From Kalaharituber pfeilii (taxonomy: Eukaryota > Ascomycota > Pezizomycetes > Pezizales > Pezizaceae): DNA of 10,752 bases. A model generated the notes under the pieces. That model saw nothing but the letters and a program-made list of their open reading frames with translations, had not been told where the DNA came from and did not search any database. Shown piece by piece: positions 1 to 8,036 of the stretch; the first letter of the stretch is position 1; each line of letters begins with the position of its first letter. The stretch covers positions 1 through 10,752 of the forward strand of contig WHUZ01000342.1 of assembly GCA_015179045.1 (NCBI GenBank). Reading direction: 5' to 3'. The position numbers were made by a program, and so were the translations under genes.

Positions 1-139
1 TATATGGATTAGTAGATTATAGTCATTAGCAATTATCAGGCACACAATTAGTATGATTAGAAGTAGGATATGGAGCATGGGAAAAAATAAAAGATAAGTA
101 ATATAATATTACTACCAGATCATACTTTAACATTGCTAA

Positions 140-703
140 GTAGTAGCAGTCTGGTATGAATATTACAGTTAAAGGTGAGTGACAAAGAAAAGCAGGTAAA
201 GGTAAGTAATAAACTTAGAGTTTGAGTAAAACTTAAGATACTGCTAGTATCTTGATTCTTTCTAACTAATAGTAGAAGCTAGAGCTTTATATATTAAGCA
301 CCCATCATATATAATGTATCAACAATTAATAACATAACTATAATATGATAACACTATCTCATAAAATAGATAAGTAAATATAGAAATAGTAATATAATAG
401 AAACATATGATAATATAGATCTCCTTTCTAATACTAATAGGCAAGTAAAACATTATCTATATTGCAACCATGCATTATTAGTAAAGGTATTATAAGTGAT
501 GCCAGTTGCTTCATAAGTATTATGCATATATTAGTGCAGTATATATATAAGAACTAACACATATATCTATAAGATAACTACCAAACAACCAAAGTATACT
601 GTAGCTTGCCTAGTATTAATCAGATATATCTCAGCAAGTCTCATAATGATATAGTAGTGGTACCTTTCTAATATTCAATAGATCTTTACCTTTAGCCATA
701 ACA
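140..703 (-). repeat. Degenerate family A LTR
   Basis: This stretch is a decayed relative of the intact LTR at 7058-7669. The anchor is a 16-base exact match (243-258 against 7239-7254), followed by colinear similarity through a minus-strand TATA-like box (285-293, against 7282-7289), a shared AGAAACAT block and a shared TATTAGTGCA block. It ends in CCATAACA (696-703), one transition away from the CCGTAACA terminus of the intact copy. The left boundary is blurred; bases 1-139 may still belong to the LTR but I cannot align them securely. Differences are mostly C-to-T or G-to-A, as expected of RIP or 5-methylcytosine decay. It may be a solo LTR or the end of an older element. Bases 704-761, between it and element 1, show no convincing feature. 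Confidence 0.6.
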
Positions 704-761
704 TATAAGCTATACAGCTTAGCATCAGTAGATCTCTTACCTTGACCTTAGCAACTTATTT

Positions 762-1052
762 TGCTATGATTATACTCAAGGTAATATTCTGTAATATCCT
801 AACTATAGGCTATACCTCTAATTAGTCTTTGATATTAAAGGTAGTTGGTAAGAGCTTTACCTATTTATTATAAGACATATTACTATATTTATAGTGTTTT
901 AACTCCTTAAACACTTTTCTGTTTGACCCCTTAGTATGTATTTAAAATAACTGTTAATACTTTATGAACTGAAGTTTATAGATTAGGTCTATGCTATACC
1001 TTTATGACAGATATATCTGCACTTTATATTAGTAACTTGATTGTATTTCTAA
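762..1052 (-). repeat. Candidate 3' LTR of element 1
   Basis: This segment starts TGCTATGA (762) and resembles, in colinear order, the segment starting TGTTATGA at 6873. Shared blocks are the start, a GGTAGTT...GCTTTA...TATTTATTA block (~840-872 against ~6958-6998), TTTTAACTC (897-905 against 7019-7027) and TATTTA..AAAT (939-948 against 7044-7057). Offsets from the two starts agree within about 11 bases. A pyrimidine-rich run at 1053-1072 (purine-rich on the coding strand) could be the decayed polypurine tract, which sets the guessed right end. Both copies are very AT-rich, so chance similarity is a real risk. Confidence 0.45.
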
Positions 1053-1072
1053 CTTCTCTTTCTCTTTATTCC
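1053..1072 (-). other. Possible polypurine tract of element 1
   Basis: The coding strand here is nearly all purine (GGAATAAAGAGAAAGAGAAG). It lies between the chromodomain end and the candidate 3' LTR, where second-strand priming would occur. It is judged by position and composition only; the exact LTR edge is not visible. Confidence 0.3.
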
Positions 1073-1124
1073 TTATTACTCTAATTCGGCTTGTTTTTTT
1101 TTTATTAGGATATCATTTGCAGAA

Positions 1125-1289
1125 ATCTTTAAGTACATCTACTAGTGATCCATCATCCATTAATAGTTCACCTAGGCTTTTTCATATTGCCTCCTCGGGC
1201 CCATAACCTTCCTATTATACAAGGTACTCTAGTATCTTCTTAGTACTATTGTATTATATATTAGTAATAGAAGCTATAAAGTATTCTTC
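1125..1289 (-). other. Element 1 chromodomain remnant
   Basis: The translation reads EEYFIASITNI, then YNSTKKILEYLV, two stops, and EGYGPEEA. This follows the chromodomain pattern of an aromatic-rich first strand, a Y-L-V-x-W core, and GY then E-E-x-T-W. The core Trp and the following Trp fall at stop codons, consistent with TGG to TAG or TGA. In chromoviruses this module reads histone marks and directs integration. Its place directly after the integrase C-terminus, in the same frame, supports the call. Confidence 0.75.
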
Positions 1290-1343
1290 CTTGCCTTCTT
1301 ATATTAGTAGGGATGGTTGGTTAGGTAGAGAATTGAGAGCAAA

Positions 1344-2440
1344 TGTTTTGAATAGTTCGAGTAGTGAAACATGAAAGATAGAATATATCTTCAAGTTGTA
1401 TAGTAACTTAAGCTTGAAAGAATATTTGCCTATTGCTTTCTTGATAGTAAAGAGTTCGATCAACTTAGCATCAAGTTTCTTAGAAGGTCTTTTTGGTAAG
1501 ATATTTTTGACATTGAGTATGACTTTGTCTCCTTCTTTGAAATCAGGTTGTTAAGTATAATGTTAGTTATATTATCTAGCTGCTTATTTAATTGATTTAT
1601 TCAATTCCTTGTAAATCCATTCCCATTCTTCTATAAGTTCTTTCGAGAGTATGTTGAGAGCTTCTTCCTCATTGATAGTATCAACAAGAGGGTGAAAGCC
1701 ATAGTTAGTAAAGAAAAGTGAGATCTTGGTGAAGCTATATTGTATATTATTGTATGTGAACTCTATAAGGAGTAAGAGTTGGTTCCAATTATCTTGGTAG
1801 TAGGTAATATAGTTATAGAGATACCCTTCAAAAGTTTAGTTGACTCTTTCAGTTTGTCTATTAGTTTCTGAGTATGCAGTTGTACTCATATTTAAGTTAA
1901 CTTTGAGTTTTTTTATGACTTCCTGCCAGAAGTTCAAAGTAAACTTTAGATCTCAGTTTAATATGATAGTTTTTAGTAAGCTATGGAGTTACCACATTTT
2001 TTGAAGGAAGGTGGTTGCTAATTGTTCTGTAGATTGTTCTGCTAGAGAAATGAAGTAAGCTATCTTAGTAAACCTATCTACTACTACCTATATTTATATA
2101 AAGCCATCTGAAGAAGTGAGTTCAGTAATAAAGTCTATACTGATAGAGGATCATAATTGGTATAGTATCTCATATGGGTAAAGAAGACCGTATTTCTTGT
2201 ATCTTTATATCTTATTTCTTTAGTATTTTAAGTATATACCAATATAATCTATTATGTCATTATGAGTATTAGGCCAATAGAAGTCCCTGTTAATAAGTTC
2301 TATAGTTTTTTTTGATTCTGAGGTAGTCGGCAAGGGGATAATCATATTTTGCTTAAAGTATTTCTTATCTAAGGGCCATTAGTATTACAAACTAGTTGTT
2401 ATATAGGACTAGTTCATTATAGATACTGAATTATTTATCA
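1344..2440 (-). other. Element 1 integrase domain remnant
   Basis: The core is recognisable from SIDFITEL (catalytic Asp intact at 2133-2135), VDRFTKIAYF and TNRQTERVN (catalytic Glu intact at 1848-1850). The second catalytic position, Asn at 1956-1958 in ILN-stop-DLKF, should be Asp. Its 36-codon distance to the Glu fits D,D35E. The N-terminal zinc motif shows Tyr in place of each ligand: codons 2344-2346 and 2323-2325 for the two His, 2232-2234 and 2223-2225 for the two Cys. The C-terminal GPF-like module is degraded to IELF. A frame change at the T8 run 2306-2313 lies just inside the zinc motif. Confidence 0.85.
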
Positions 2441-2670
2441 ACATTATCATTCTTCTGCTAGATACATTCTTTCAGTTGAGTATATTATTTATCTTTTTTT
2501 CTTTCTTTAATTAGCTTGCTCCTCTATTTGTTAGTTAGTACTACCACTTTCAGAGCTTTTATCATTCTTATAGTCAAAATTTCTTTCTCTTCCTACTATG
2601 TTCCTTCTTCCTAGATCTTAGTTTCTTGCTAATCTTGCTGTCCACTCCCCTTCTTAAGGGCATAGTCACT

Positions 2671-3055
2671 ACATCTAAATAAAGTATCTACTTTGGCATT
2701 CACTTTTCCTTTTCAGTAGATAATTGTATAGTTGAATAGGGTGAGTTTTTCTGCCTATCGTGCTTAATAGTGAGATAGCTTCTTAATCATATTAAAGATC
2801 TAGAGATTGTTATAGTCTATGTAAACTTTGATACTATACTTAGTACCTTTATAATATTCTCTCCAGATATCTATCATACATTCTACTACAGCCAGTATCT
2901 CCTTATTGAAGATATTATAGTTAATTTTAGCTAGGTTAAACTTCTGAGAATGAAATGCAACTGGGTATAGTTTGCTATCTTCTTGCTTTTAACTTAAGAT
3001 CCCTCTAAGTACGAAGTTACTTGTATCTATTTCTAATATAATTTCGTATTCTGGG
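2671..3055 (-). other. Element 1 RNase H domain remnant
   Basis: LEIDTSNFVLRGIL corresponds to the family's E-T-D-A-S-D start. NKEILAVVE corresponds to the D-K-E-L-L-A-I helix, VYIDYNNL to the T-D-H-K-N-L strand with His to Tyr and Thr to Ile, and KVDTLFR to the A-D-x-L-S-R end. The frame is the same as in RT. The acidic residues mostly survive here, unlike in RT. This domain would have degraded the RNA strand during reverse transcription. Confidence 0.8.
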
Positions 3056-3344
3056 CAGTAGTATGCTAGAATTGAAGTAGTTGTGAAAGCTTCTTTGAGT
3101 TGCTAAAAAGCTTCCTCTTATAGAGATCCCTAGACTAGCTTTACTTCTTTATTGAGTAGTTGAGTTAGAGGTAAATATAATTTACTATAGTTCTTAATGA
3201 AGTATCAGTAAAAGTTAGTAAACTCTAGAAAGAATTATATATTTGTCTTTAGATTAAAGTGTTTATTAGTACTAGGGGTCTTTTAATTAAGAATAGCATG
3301 GATTTTATCAGTAGATATCGAGATTCCTTTCTCTAAGATATAAT

Positions 3345-3920
3345 AACCTAAAAATTCAACTTGCTCTATATACCATTCGTATTTTTCCTCTTGTATAGCC
3401 AAACTATTTTTCTGTAGCCTGTGTAACACCTCTTCTAGAGTTATATTATATTCTTCTAGAGTTTTGACATATATTAGTAGATTGTTAATATATACTAGTA
3501 AACCCTAATCAATCATATCTTTGATGATTTTATTCATGAACTCCTGGAAGGTTGCTAGTATATTGCAAAGTCTAAATAGTATAACTATGTATTTATAGTG
3601 ACCGTACAGAGCCCTAAAGGCTATCTTTTACTCATCTTCTTTAGCCATTTATACTAAGTTGTATCTATTCTTTAAGTTAAGAGTAATGAAGTATTTGTCT
3701 TTATAAAGTCAGTCTCAGAGTTTTACTATTGGTAGGAAGAGGTAGTGGTTCTTGATAGTGATTCAGTTTAGGCTTCTATAGTTGACATATATGTGGAGTT
3801 TGCCATTCTTCTTTGAGACAAACAAGATAGGTACATTTGCTAAGAATTGTGAGAGTTGGATCTTTCCTTCTTTTAATATCTATTCAATATATTCTTTATA
3901 TATCTCTAACTCTTTCTTAC
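3345..3920 (-). other. Element 1 reverse transcriptase remnant with three catalytic Asp to Asn changes
   Basis: KKELEIYKEYIE, ILFVSKKNGKLHIYVNYR, LNLKNRYNLV and VYINNLLIY follow the Ty3/gypsy RT motif order. The catalytic aspartates are all Asn: the LDLK-type Asp (codon 3676-3678) and both of the Y-x-D-D motif (YINN at 3481-3492). Two of these changes (3676-3678 and 3484-3486) are TpG to TpA on the coding strand, the RIP context; the third fits CpG decay. Stops in this frame sit at expected Gln, Trp or Arg positions. The frame itself is unbroken from protease to RNase H. Confidence 0.85.
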
Positions 3921-4299
3921 TTAGTCAATAGATAGATCCTCATGAAGATTGTTGTCCTTTTTATAAAGGTATACAATAGTTATAAGATCGATGCAGGAAT
4001 AGTTTTATTGTAGTCTTGAGGTCAAAAATATTTAGGAATTTCTTCTTCTATGCTGCTAGGTTAAAGGTTACCTGCTCATCAGCTTTTATTTAGTAAGTAT
4101 ACATTTAGGGTGTTTTTCATCTTACAATATACATATACCTACCAAAAAACACTTGCCTTGCTTGCCATTCTTTAGTCATATAAAGTTCTTCCACTTCACA
4201 AACTTCAAAGCACCTAATTTTAATATGTTCTAAGTATTTGGCATGATTTAGTTTAATATAGTCTAAGTCCCAATTAATATATAGCTAGTAACTAGCTAT

Positions 4300-4545
4300 C
4301 TATGTTACTGATAAGAGTACATTATAGTTCTTTTCTCTATTACCTATATTGAAGTTGATGAGTTCTTTATGAACTTTACCAATATTATCAATAAAGGTTA
4401 TTTGGAGCTTTGAGGTATACTCTATCCCAATGTTTGGTAAGGGTACACTGTTAGCTCCTCTGAACTTGATAAGAAAGTTTCTTTTAATATATAAGATTAG
4501 TACTTTATTAGAGAGTATTGACATTTCTACTCCTGAGTCAATATA
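4300..4545 (-). other. Element 1 retropepsin (protease) remnant
   Basis: YIDSGVEMSILS carries the D-S-G active-site triplet (4531-4539), the retropepsin signature. About 60 residues later NYNVLLSVT stands where the family has a Y-D-x-I-L-G-M motif. Further downstream IASY-stop-LYINWD matches the linker motif seen between protease and RT in these elements. The catalytic triplet survived although the domain is followed by a stop. It would have cleaved Gag and Gag-Pol in the particle. Confidence 0.7.
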
Positions 4546-4693
4546 TACTCTAATTATTACTAATTTTGAGATACCATTTTTCTTTCATTTTAGCTTGGCT
4601 TTGCAAATAATTAATTTCTTTACTGGAGATTCTTCGAGAATTAGAGGAGGAGTGAAGCCAACTAGAGAAGAAGGAGGGGCAGATACTTCGTTG

Positions 4694-6824
4694 GCTAAGA
4701 TCTACCTTTCTAGTTTTCCAACTTGGATTTATTGAGAGTAGTGATGCATGATACTAGACTGTGAGCCTATATCCTAGCTGAGTCTTCTTTATTTTCTTAT
4801 TTAATCTTCCTTACCTTCTTCTTGTCCTTCTTCTTATTATTATCTCTCTTTCTCTTATTACTTAACTGATTAGTTAGCTGAGTTGTCTTCTACTCTTTTA
4901 CAATTTCTATAGCCATACATTTACTAAAAGTGTGGTCTTTTCTTTTATAGCAAGAGCATTTCTTATCAGCCTTTCATCTGGTACTAAGTTCTTTGAAGAA
5001 GCTAGGAAGGTATGGGCTGGGCTTAGAGATTATAGTTTCTATACTATCTTTCTTCTTTTCTAAACATTATTTTCCCTTTGAATGGCTACTAGGTTTGTTA
5101 CTACTACTGTAACCCACAACTTGCATTATTCACTCATTCTGTATACTAACCACTACTATATATTTATACTAGTTATCAAGTGATTCATTGGGTACTTGTA
5201 TCTGTATAAAGAAGAATTAGGTAATATTTCTTTTTAATCTTTTAACTATCTTATCTTTAAACGTTTTATTATTATAATTGGCAATGTAGTTTATTTTCTT
5301 TATAGCATTGATATAGTCTATGATTTTGCCCTTCTATATATAGATGTTAAGTTTATCTCATATTTGCTACTTTTGTATATAGATTTCCATTCTCTCTACT
5401 AAATCATCTATCTATTTCTTAAATGTGATATCTTTTCAATCTCTTGAACCTAGTATGTATATATATTTATTTTGGCTATGCTATTCTATTACCTCCTTAG
5501 TTAAAGATTAGGATACATGCAGAATTTTAGTATCTTCTTCAGTAAAGATTCAGTAGTACTCTTAGAGCTATACTAAGTTCATAACTTTAGACTTCCATAC
5601 TTATAGTTTATCTAAGTTGCCATCTTAAGTTCTTAGAGTTGAGAGGTAGGTGAATAGGATATACTAGCCAGTAAGTTCGAGTTCAAGTAAATTCTATTAT
5701 CTGGTTTCATGTCAAGCTTTCTTTCTTGGAAAAAGAGATGGTGTTGGTTAGATAGAGAGAATAGTAGTCATAGTTCATGCTGGAGATGATATTCTAATTG
5801 ACAGTCAAGATGAAGGGAGTGCAACCTCAAGGGCTACTACTTTATCTTATAGTTTCTTGTTCTGATTCTTAAGGGAGATAATTTCTACTTTCAAGACTAT
5901 TATCTGTTCTTAACCAGCTCTAATAATACCTTCTTAGGCTATAATTTTTTCTTTCAGCTCTCTTTTCTTAGTCTTTTCTTTGTCAAGAAGAATTTTAGTA
6001 TTCTGTAATTGAGACTCCAACGCTATAACCATTAATCTTTTCTTATTTAGGGACTTAATAATAGTAGTATTTATATCCTTAGTATATTCTCTTTTTAGGT
6101 TCTGAATCTTTTTCTTTATTTTTACTTCCCACTTAAGTTTAGCAGCCTCTATTTCGAGTCAGTAATTCTCTATTACTGCTAGAACTATTGCTTTGTATTC
6201 AGCTTTTTTCTTAGTTAACTATTCTTAAAGCTTAGTTTCTTAAGCTTAGATATCAGCTTGGATTTGTGCTTTGTAGTATTGCTTATACTTGTTAGTATCA
6301 TCTCTAAGTTAATTCTGAAGGTCGATAAATTACTATTTGATGAATTCAACTTCTAGTTCTTCTTTTTAGTCTATGTCTATTTCTACTAGTAATAATTCCA
6401 AAAAAGAATAAGCTATCTCAGTTTAAGCTTTTTCGATTTATTCGGCTATGGTTTTCCTAAGCTGTAAACTTATATTCCAAGCCCATATGTTAAACTAAGA
6501 GATTAGTATATTAATATAGTCTAGGTCTACTGCCTGTAGGATAGGAAGTAGAAGAATGATCTTATCTTATGTTTGAAGAACTAGTAGGTCTAATCACTTT
6601 TGTTGGACTTCAATCTAATCTAGTTCTCTAGTATCCTCAATCTGTATTTGGTGCATATAAGATTCAGTCTATAGTCAGAGTCCTGGCCTTGGTATGGTAG
6701 TAAGAGCTAAGTGTATAGCTTTAGTACTAAGTGAGGAGTCCACTTTATTTTTAGATCTCTATAAGATTAGTTTATTCCTAGTAGTCAGGAGGTTTAGAAG
6801 TTTAGAGAAGTCATAAGATACCAT
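4694..6824 (-). pseudogene. gag: Element 1 gag, long form with coiled-coil N-terminus and zinc knuckle
   Basis: One minus-strand frame can be followed from the ATG at 6822-6824 to about 4694, roughly 710 codons, with no indel but many stops (mainly TAG, TAA and TGA where Gln, Trp or Arg fits). Residues ~120-330 (6467-5837) are rich in Lys, Glu, Leu, Ile and Gln, with pieces such as EELEVEFIK and KWEVKIKKKIQNLKREY, and look coiled-coil. A capsid-like part follows (VWKSKVMNL, then FTEEDTKILHVS and DLVERMEIYI). The zinc knuckle is at residues ~623-636 and a Lys-rich tail comes after it. The ATG was chosen because it is the first Met after the putative LTR and leader, and its frame matches the zinc knuckle. 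The capsid assignment rests on position and weak similarity. Confidence 0.75.
4917..4958 (-). other. Gag zinc knuckle remnant, second Cys lost
   Basis: The peptide CSCYKRKDHTFSKC has Cys, His and Cys at the spacing of C-x2-C-x4-H-x4-C (4956-4958, 4932-4934, 4917-4919). The second ligand position (4947-4949) is Tyr, explained by TGT to TAT. The intact module would bind packaged RNA. Confidence 0.7.
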
Positions 6825-6872
6825 TATTAGTTATTTGTGAGATTGTGGCAAAACAAGATCTAATAAATATAG
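6825..6872 (-). other. Element 1 leader with putative primer-binding region
   Basis: This short stretch lies between the putative 5' LTR end (CATAACA on the coding strand, at 6873-6879) and the gag ATG. The primer-binding site should be directly next to the LTR. The sequence there does not start with a TGG-type tRNA complement. Decay may have erased it, or priming may have been different. Confidence 0.35.
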
Positions 6873-7057
6873 TGTTATGAAGTATATTAAGAGTAAGCCA
6901 TTTACTAAATAACTAAGTATACTATAAAATATAATTAAATATAAGTTACAGTAAATAAGGTAGTTAAGGTAGTAAGAAAGCTTTATATTTATTAGGGTTA
7001 AGTTCTGGGTCCTTACCCTTTTAACTCTAAAGGGTCAGGCTTCTATTTATACAAAAT
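6873..7057 (-). repeat. 5' LTR fragment of element 1, cut by element 2
   Basis: It starts TGTTATGA, next to the gag leader, and is colinear with 762-~948. It stops at 7057 where the family A LTR begins; the candidate 3' copy continues past the equivalent point, so the rest should lie beyond element 2, outside the window. It includes a small perfect hairpin (CCCTTT 7016-7021 with AAAGGG 7029-7034) and is slightly less AT-rich at its right end. Confidence 0.45.
7053..7057. other. Candidate target-site duplication of element 2 (left copy)
   Basis: The five bases AAAAT directly abut the TG of the element 2 LTR. Ty3/gypsy integration usually duplicates about 5 bp. The partner copy would be to the right of the window, so this is position-based only. 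Confidence 0.3.
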
Positions 7058-7669
7058 TGTTACGGGCGTGAGGGGCTCAGCTTCGCCGTACACTGGAAAT
7101 GAGTATTGTGGCTACGGAGGCATATATACAGCGGACCGGAAGGGCGGCTACTCGGCATGAGTACATAGTGGAGTGGAGCGATTCACGGGCATAATGAGGA
7201 AACGATGGGTTTCAGAGTAATAGAGAACTTAGAACACCGCTAGTATCTTGATTCCTTTAACTATGCTATCGCCAGCCGGCACTTATATAGACTTCAGCGC
7301 CTTCATATATGACTAGTCAACAAATGAATAAATAACTGGCAATGTAGCAATTCCTTATCAATGCTAATACCTGTGGTAATAGGCACATGTAACAGAAACA
7401 TGCGAAAATAGTACGGACACAAGATAATGTTATGTACTATTAGTGCATGTGTACATATATTAGCTTTTAATAAGCCGAGTGCATTGCAGACCTGGAGGTC
7501 TTACCAAAAACATTTGACACACACTTCCTTAGCACTACCCTATTCGATAAACAAATGAATCTACTGCTAAGCCTAACGGGTGATCAGTCCAGTCTATCAG
7601 CATTGGTCTTATGTAACGATTTAGGGTGCGTGTTTCCCAATACGGGTAAGTCTTACCATAGCCGTAACA
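7058..7669 (-). repeat. 3' LTR of element 2 (family A), 612 bp
   Basis: Both edges are defined by perfect 8-bp terminal inverted repeats, TGTTACGG (7058-7065) and CCGTAACA (7662-7669), with canonical TG...CA ends. A polypurine tract abuts the internal edge. The composition break at 7058 coincides with the left terminus. A degenerate relative lies at ~140-703. As a 3' LTR it would supply the polyadenylation site of the element transcript. Confidence 0.88.
7282..7289 (-). promoter_or_regulatory. TATA-like box in family A LTR
   Basis: The coding strand reads TATATAAG about 380 bases from the 5' end of the LTR. The degenerate copy keeps TATATAAAG at the aligned position (285-293). It fits the LTR promoter position; the start site is not known. 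Confidence 0.45.
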
Positions 7670-7678
7670 TTCCCCCCT
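7670..7678 (-). other. Polypurine tract of element 2
   Basis: The coding strand reads AGGGGGGAA directly before the LTR start. This is the RNase H-resistant primer for plus-strand DNA synthesis, and its position fixes the internal LTR edge. Confidence 0.8.
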
Positions 7679-7996
7679 GTTCTTAGGCACTCATCTCGAG
7701 TGACAATCATCGAAAAGCTGAGAGCTAACTGTGACTGTAAGCAATGTAATTGGACCGAAAAGGGTTAAAAAGGCTACTGATGTATCGGCGTACCTTATAC
7801 GCAAGGTCCCATACAGATTTTTAATCATCTGTGGCTGACGGTAGGACTGATGTGTCTTCGAGCACTCATTCATCGTCAGTGAGCCATTAAAAACCTTAAC
7901 AAAAATCAAAACCCTATGGGAAAAATCTCTTCGTAAGGAAAAGGTACTCACGTCAAAAAAAAACATCCGAGTAGCTTGGCTGTAGCCATCGGTGCC
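7679..7996 (-). other. Element 2 3' region with open in-frame extension of pol
   Basis: This stretch lies between the pol TAA (7997-7999) and the polypurine tract. The pol frame stays open for about 100 further codons, to a TGA at 7691-7693, including a 90-residue stretch from the Met codon at 7964-7966. The translation is Phe-, Ser- and Leu-rich (for example RMFFFDVSTFSLRRDF) and I recognise no domain. It contains a nine-A run (7955-7963) and a GTGAGT that resembles a fungal 5' splice site. It is either a 3' untranslated region or a C-terminal extension if the TAA is a mutated CAA. I do not call it a separate gene. Confidence 0.5.
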
Positions 7997-8014
7997 TTAT
8001 TGGACCGTAGGGTC

Positions 8015-8029
8015 CCGAGGCTTCCTCGG
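8015..8029. repeat. Small hairpin at end of pol
   Basis: CCGAGG (8015-8020) and CCTCGG (8024-8029) form a perfect 6-bp stem with a 3-base loop. It abuts a second inverted pair, GGACC (8002-8006) and GGTCC (8011-8015). They overlap the last pol codons (coding PRKPRDPTV) and may be chance. Confidence 0.4.
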
Positions 8030-8036
8030 ATATCGG

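Larger units (their letters stand above)
1113..4701 (-). pseudogene. pol: Element 1 pol (protease-RT-RNase H-integrase-chromodomain), stop-riddled
   Basis: This is the remnant of the polyprotein that copied and integrated element 1. One frame runs from about 4701 through protease, RT and RNase H into the start of integrase. A second frame takes over at the eight-T run 2306-2313 and continues through integrase and the chromodomain to about 1113. Dozens of stops interrupt it, typically at positions where the family has Gln, Trp or Arg. Key residues are lost: RT Asp to Asn three times, one integrase Asp to Asn, and all four integrase zinc ligands to Tyr. The protease DSG is retained. The native stop is uncertain: the TGA at 1113-1115 follows DFCK, where an Arg is common, so it may itself be a mutated codon. 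Pol lies in the -1 frame relative to gag. Confidence 0.85.
762..7057 (-). mobile_element. Element 1: RIP-decayed Ty3/gypsy chromovirus
   Basis: On the minus strand the order is 5' LTR fragment, gag with zinc knuckle, protease, RT, RNase H, integrase, chromodomain and candidate 3' LTR. RT-RNase H before integrase is the Ty3/gypsy order, and a chromodomain after integrase marks a chromovirus. The sequence is very AT-rich and CpG-poor. All coding regions carry many TAG, TAA and TGA codons where Gln, Trp or Arg is expected, but the frames remain traceable with only two frame changes, at gag/pol and inside a T8 run at 2306-2313. This points to transition mutation rather than indel decay. The right end appears cut at 7057 by insertion of element 2. 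Sequence on both sides of the gene block (762 onward and 6873 onward) is weakly repeated. Confidence 0.85.

Noticed and set aside
4430..4735. Plus-strand open frame of 101 codons
   Set aside because: It lies antisense to the gag-pol junction and protease of element 1, with no recognisable domain.
1113..6824. A variant genetic code that reads TAG, TAA or TGA as sense codons
   Set aside because: All three stop codons occur at Gln, Trp and Arg positions alike, and catalytic residues are lost too. Transition decay explains this; codon reassignment does not.
1..7057. Mitochondrial origin because of high AT content
   Set aside because: The region holds a whole Ty3/gypsy gene set with gag, integrase and chromodomain, a nuclear element; no mitochondrial gene is seen.
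7748..7954. Possible intron: GTGAGT near 7948-7953 to a CTTACAG-type acceptor near 7747 on the minus strand
   Set aside because: It lies in the 3' region of a retrotransposon whose genome passes through spliced RNA, and no coding continuity depends on it; likely chance.
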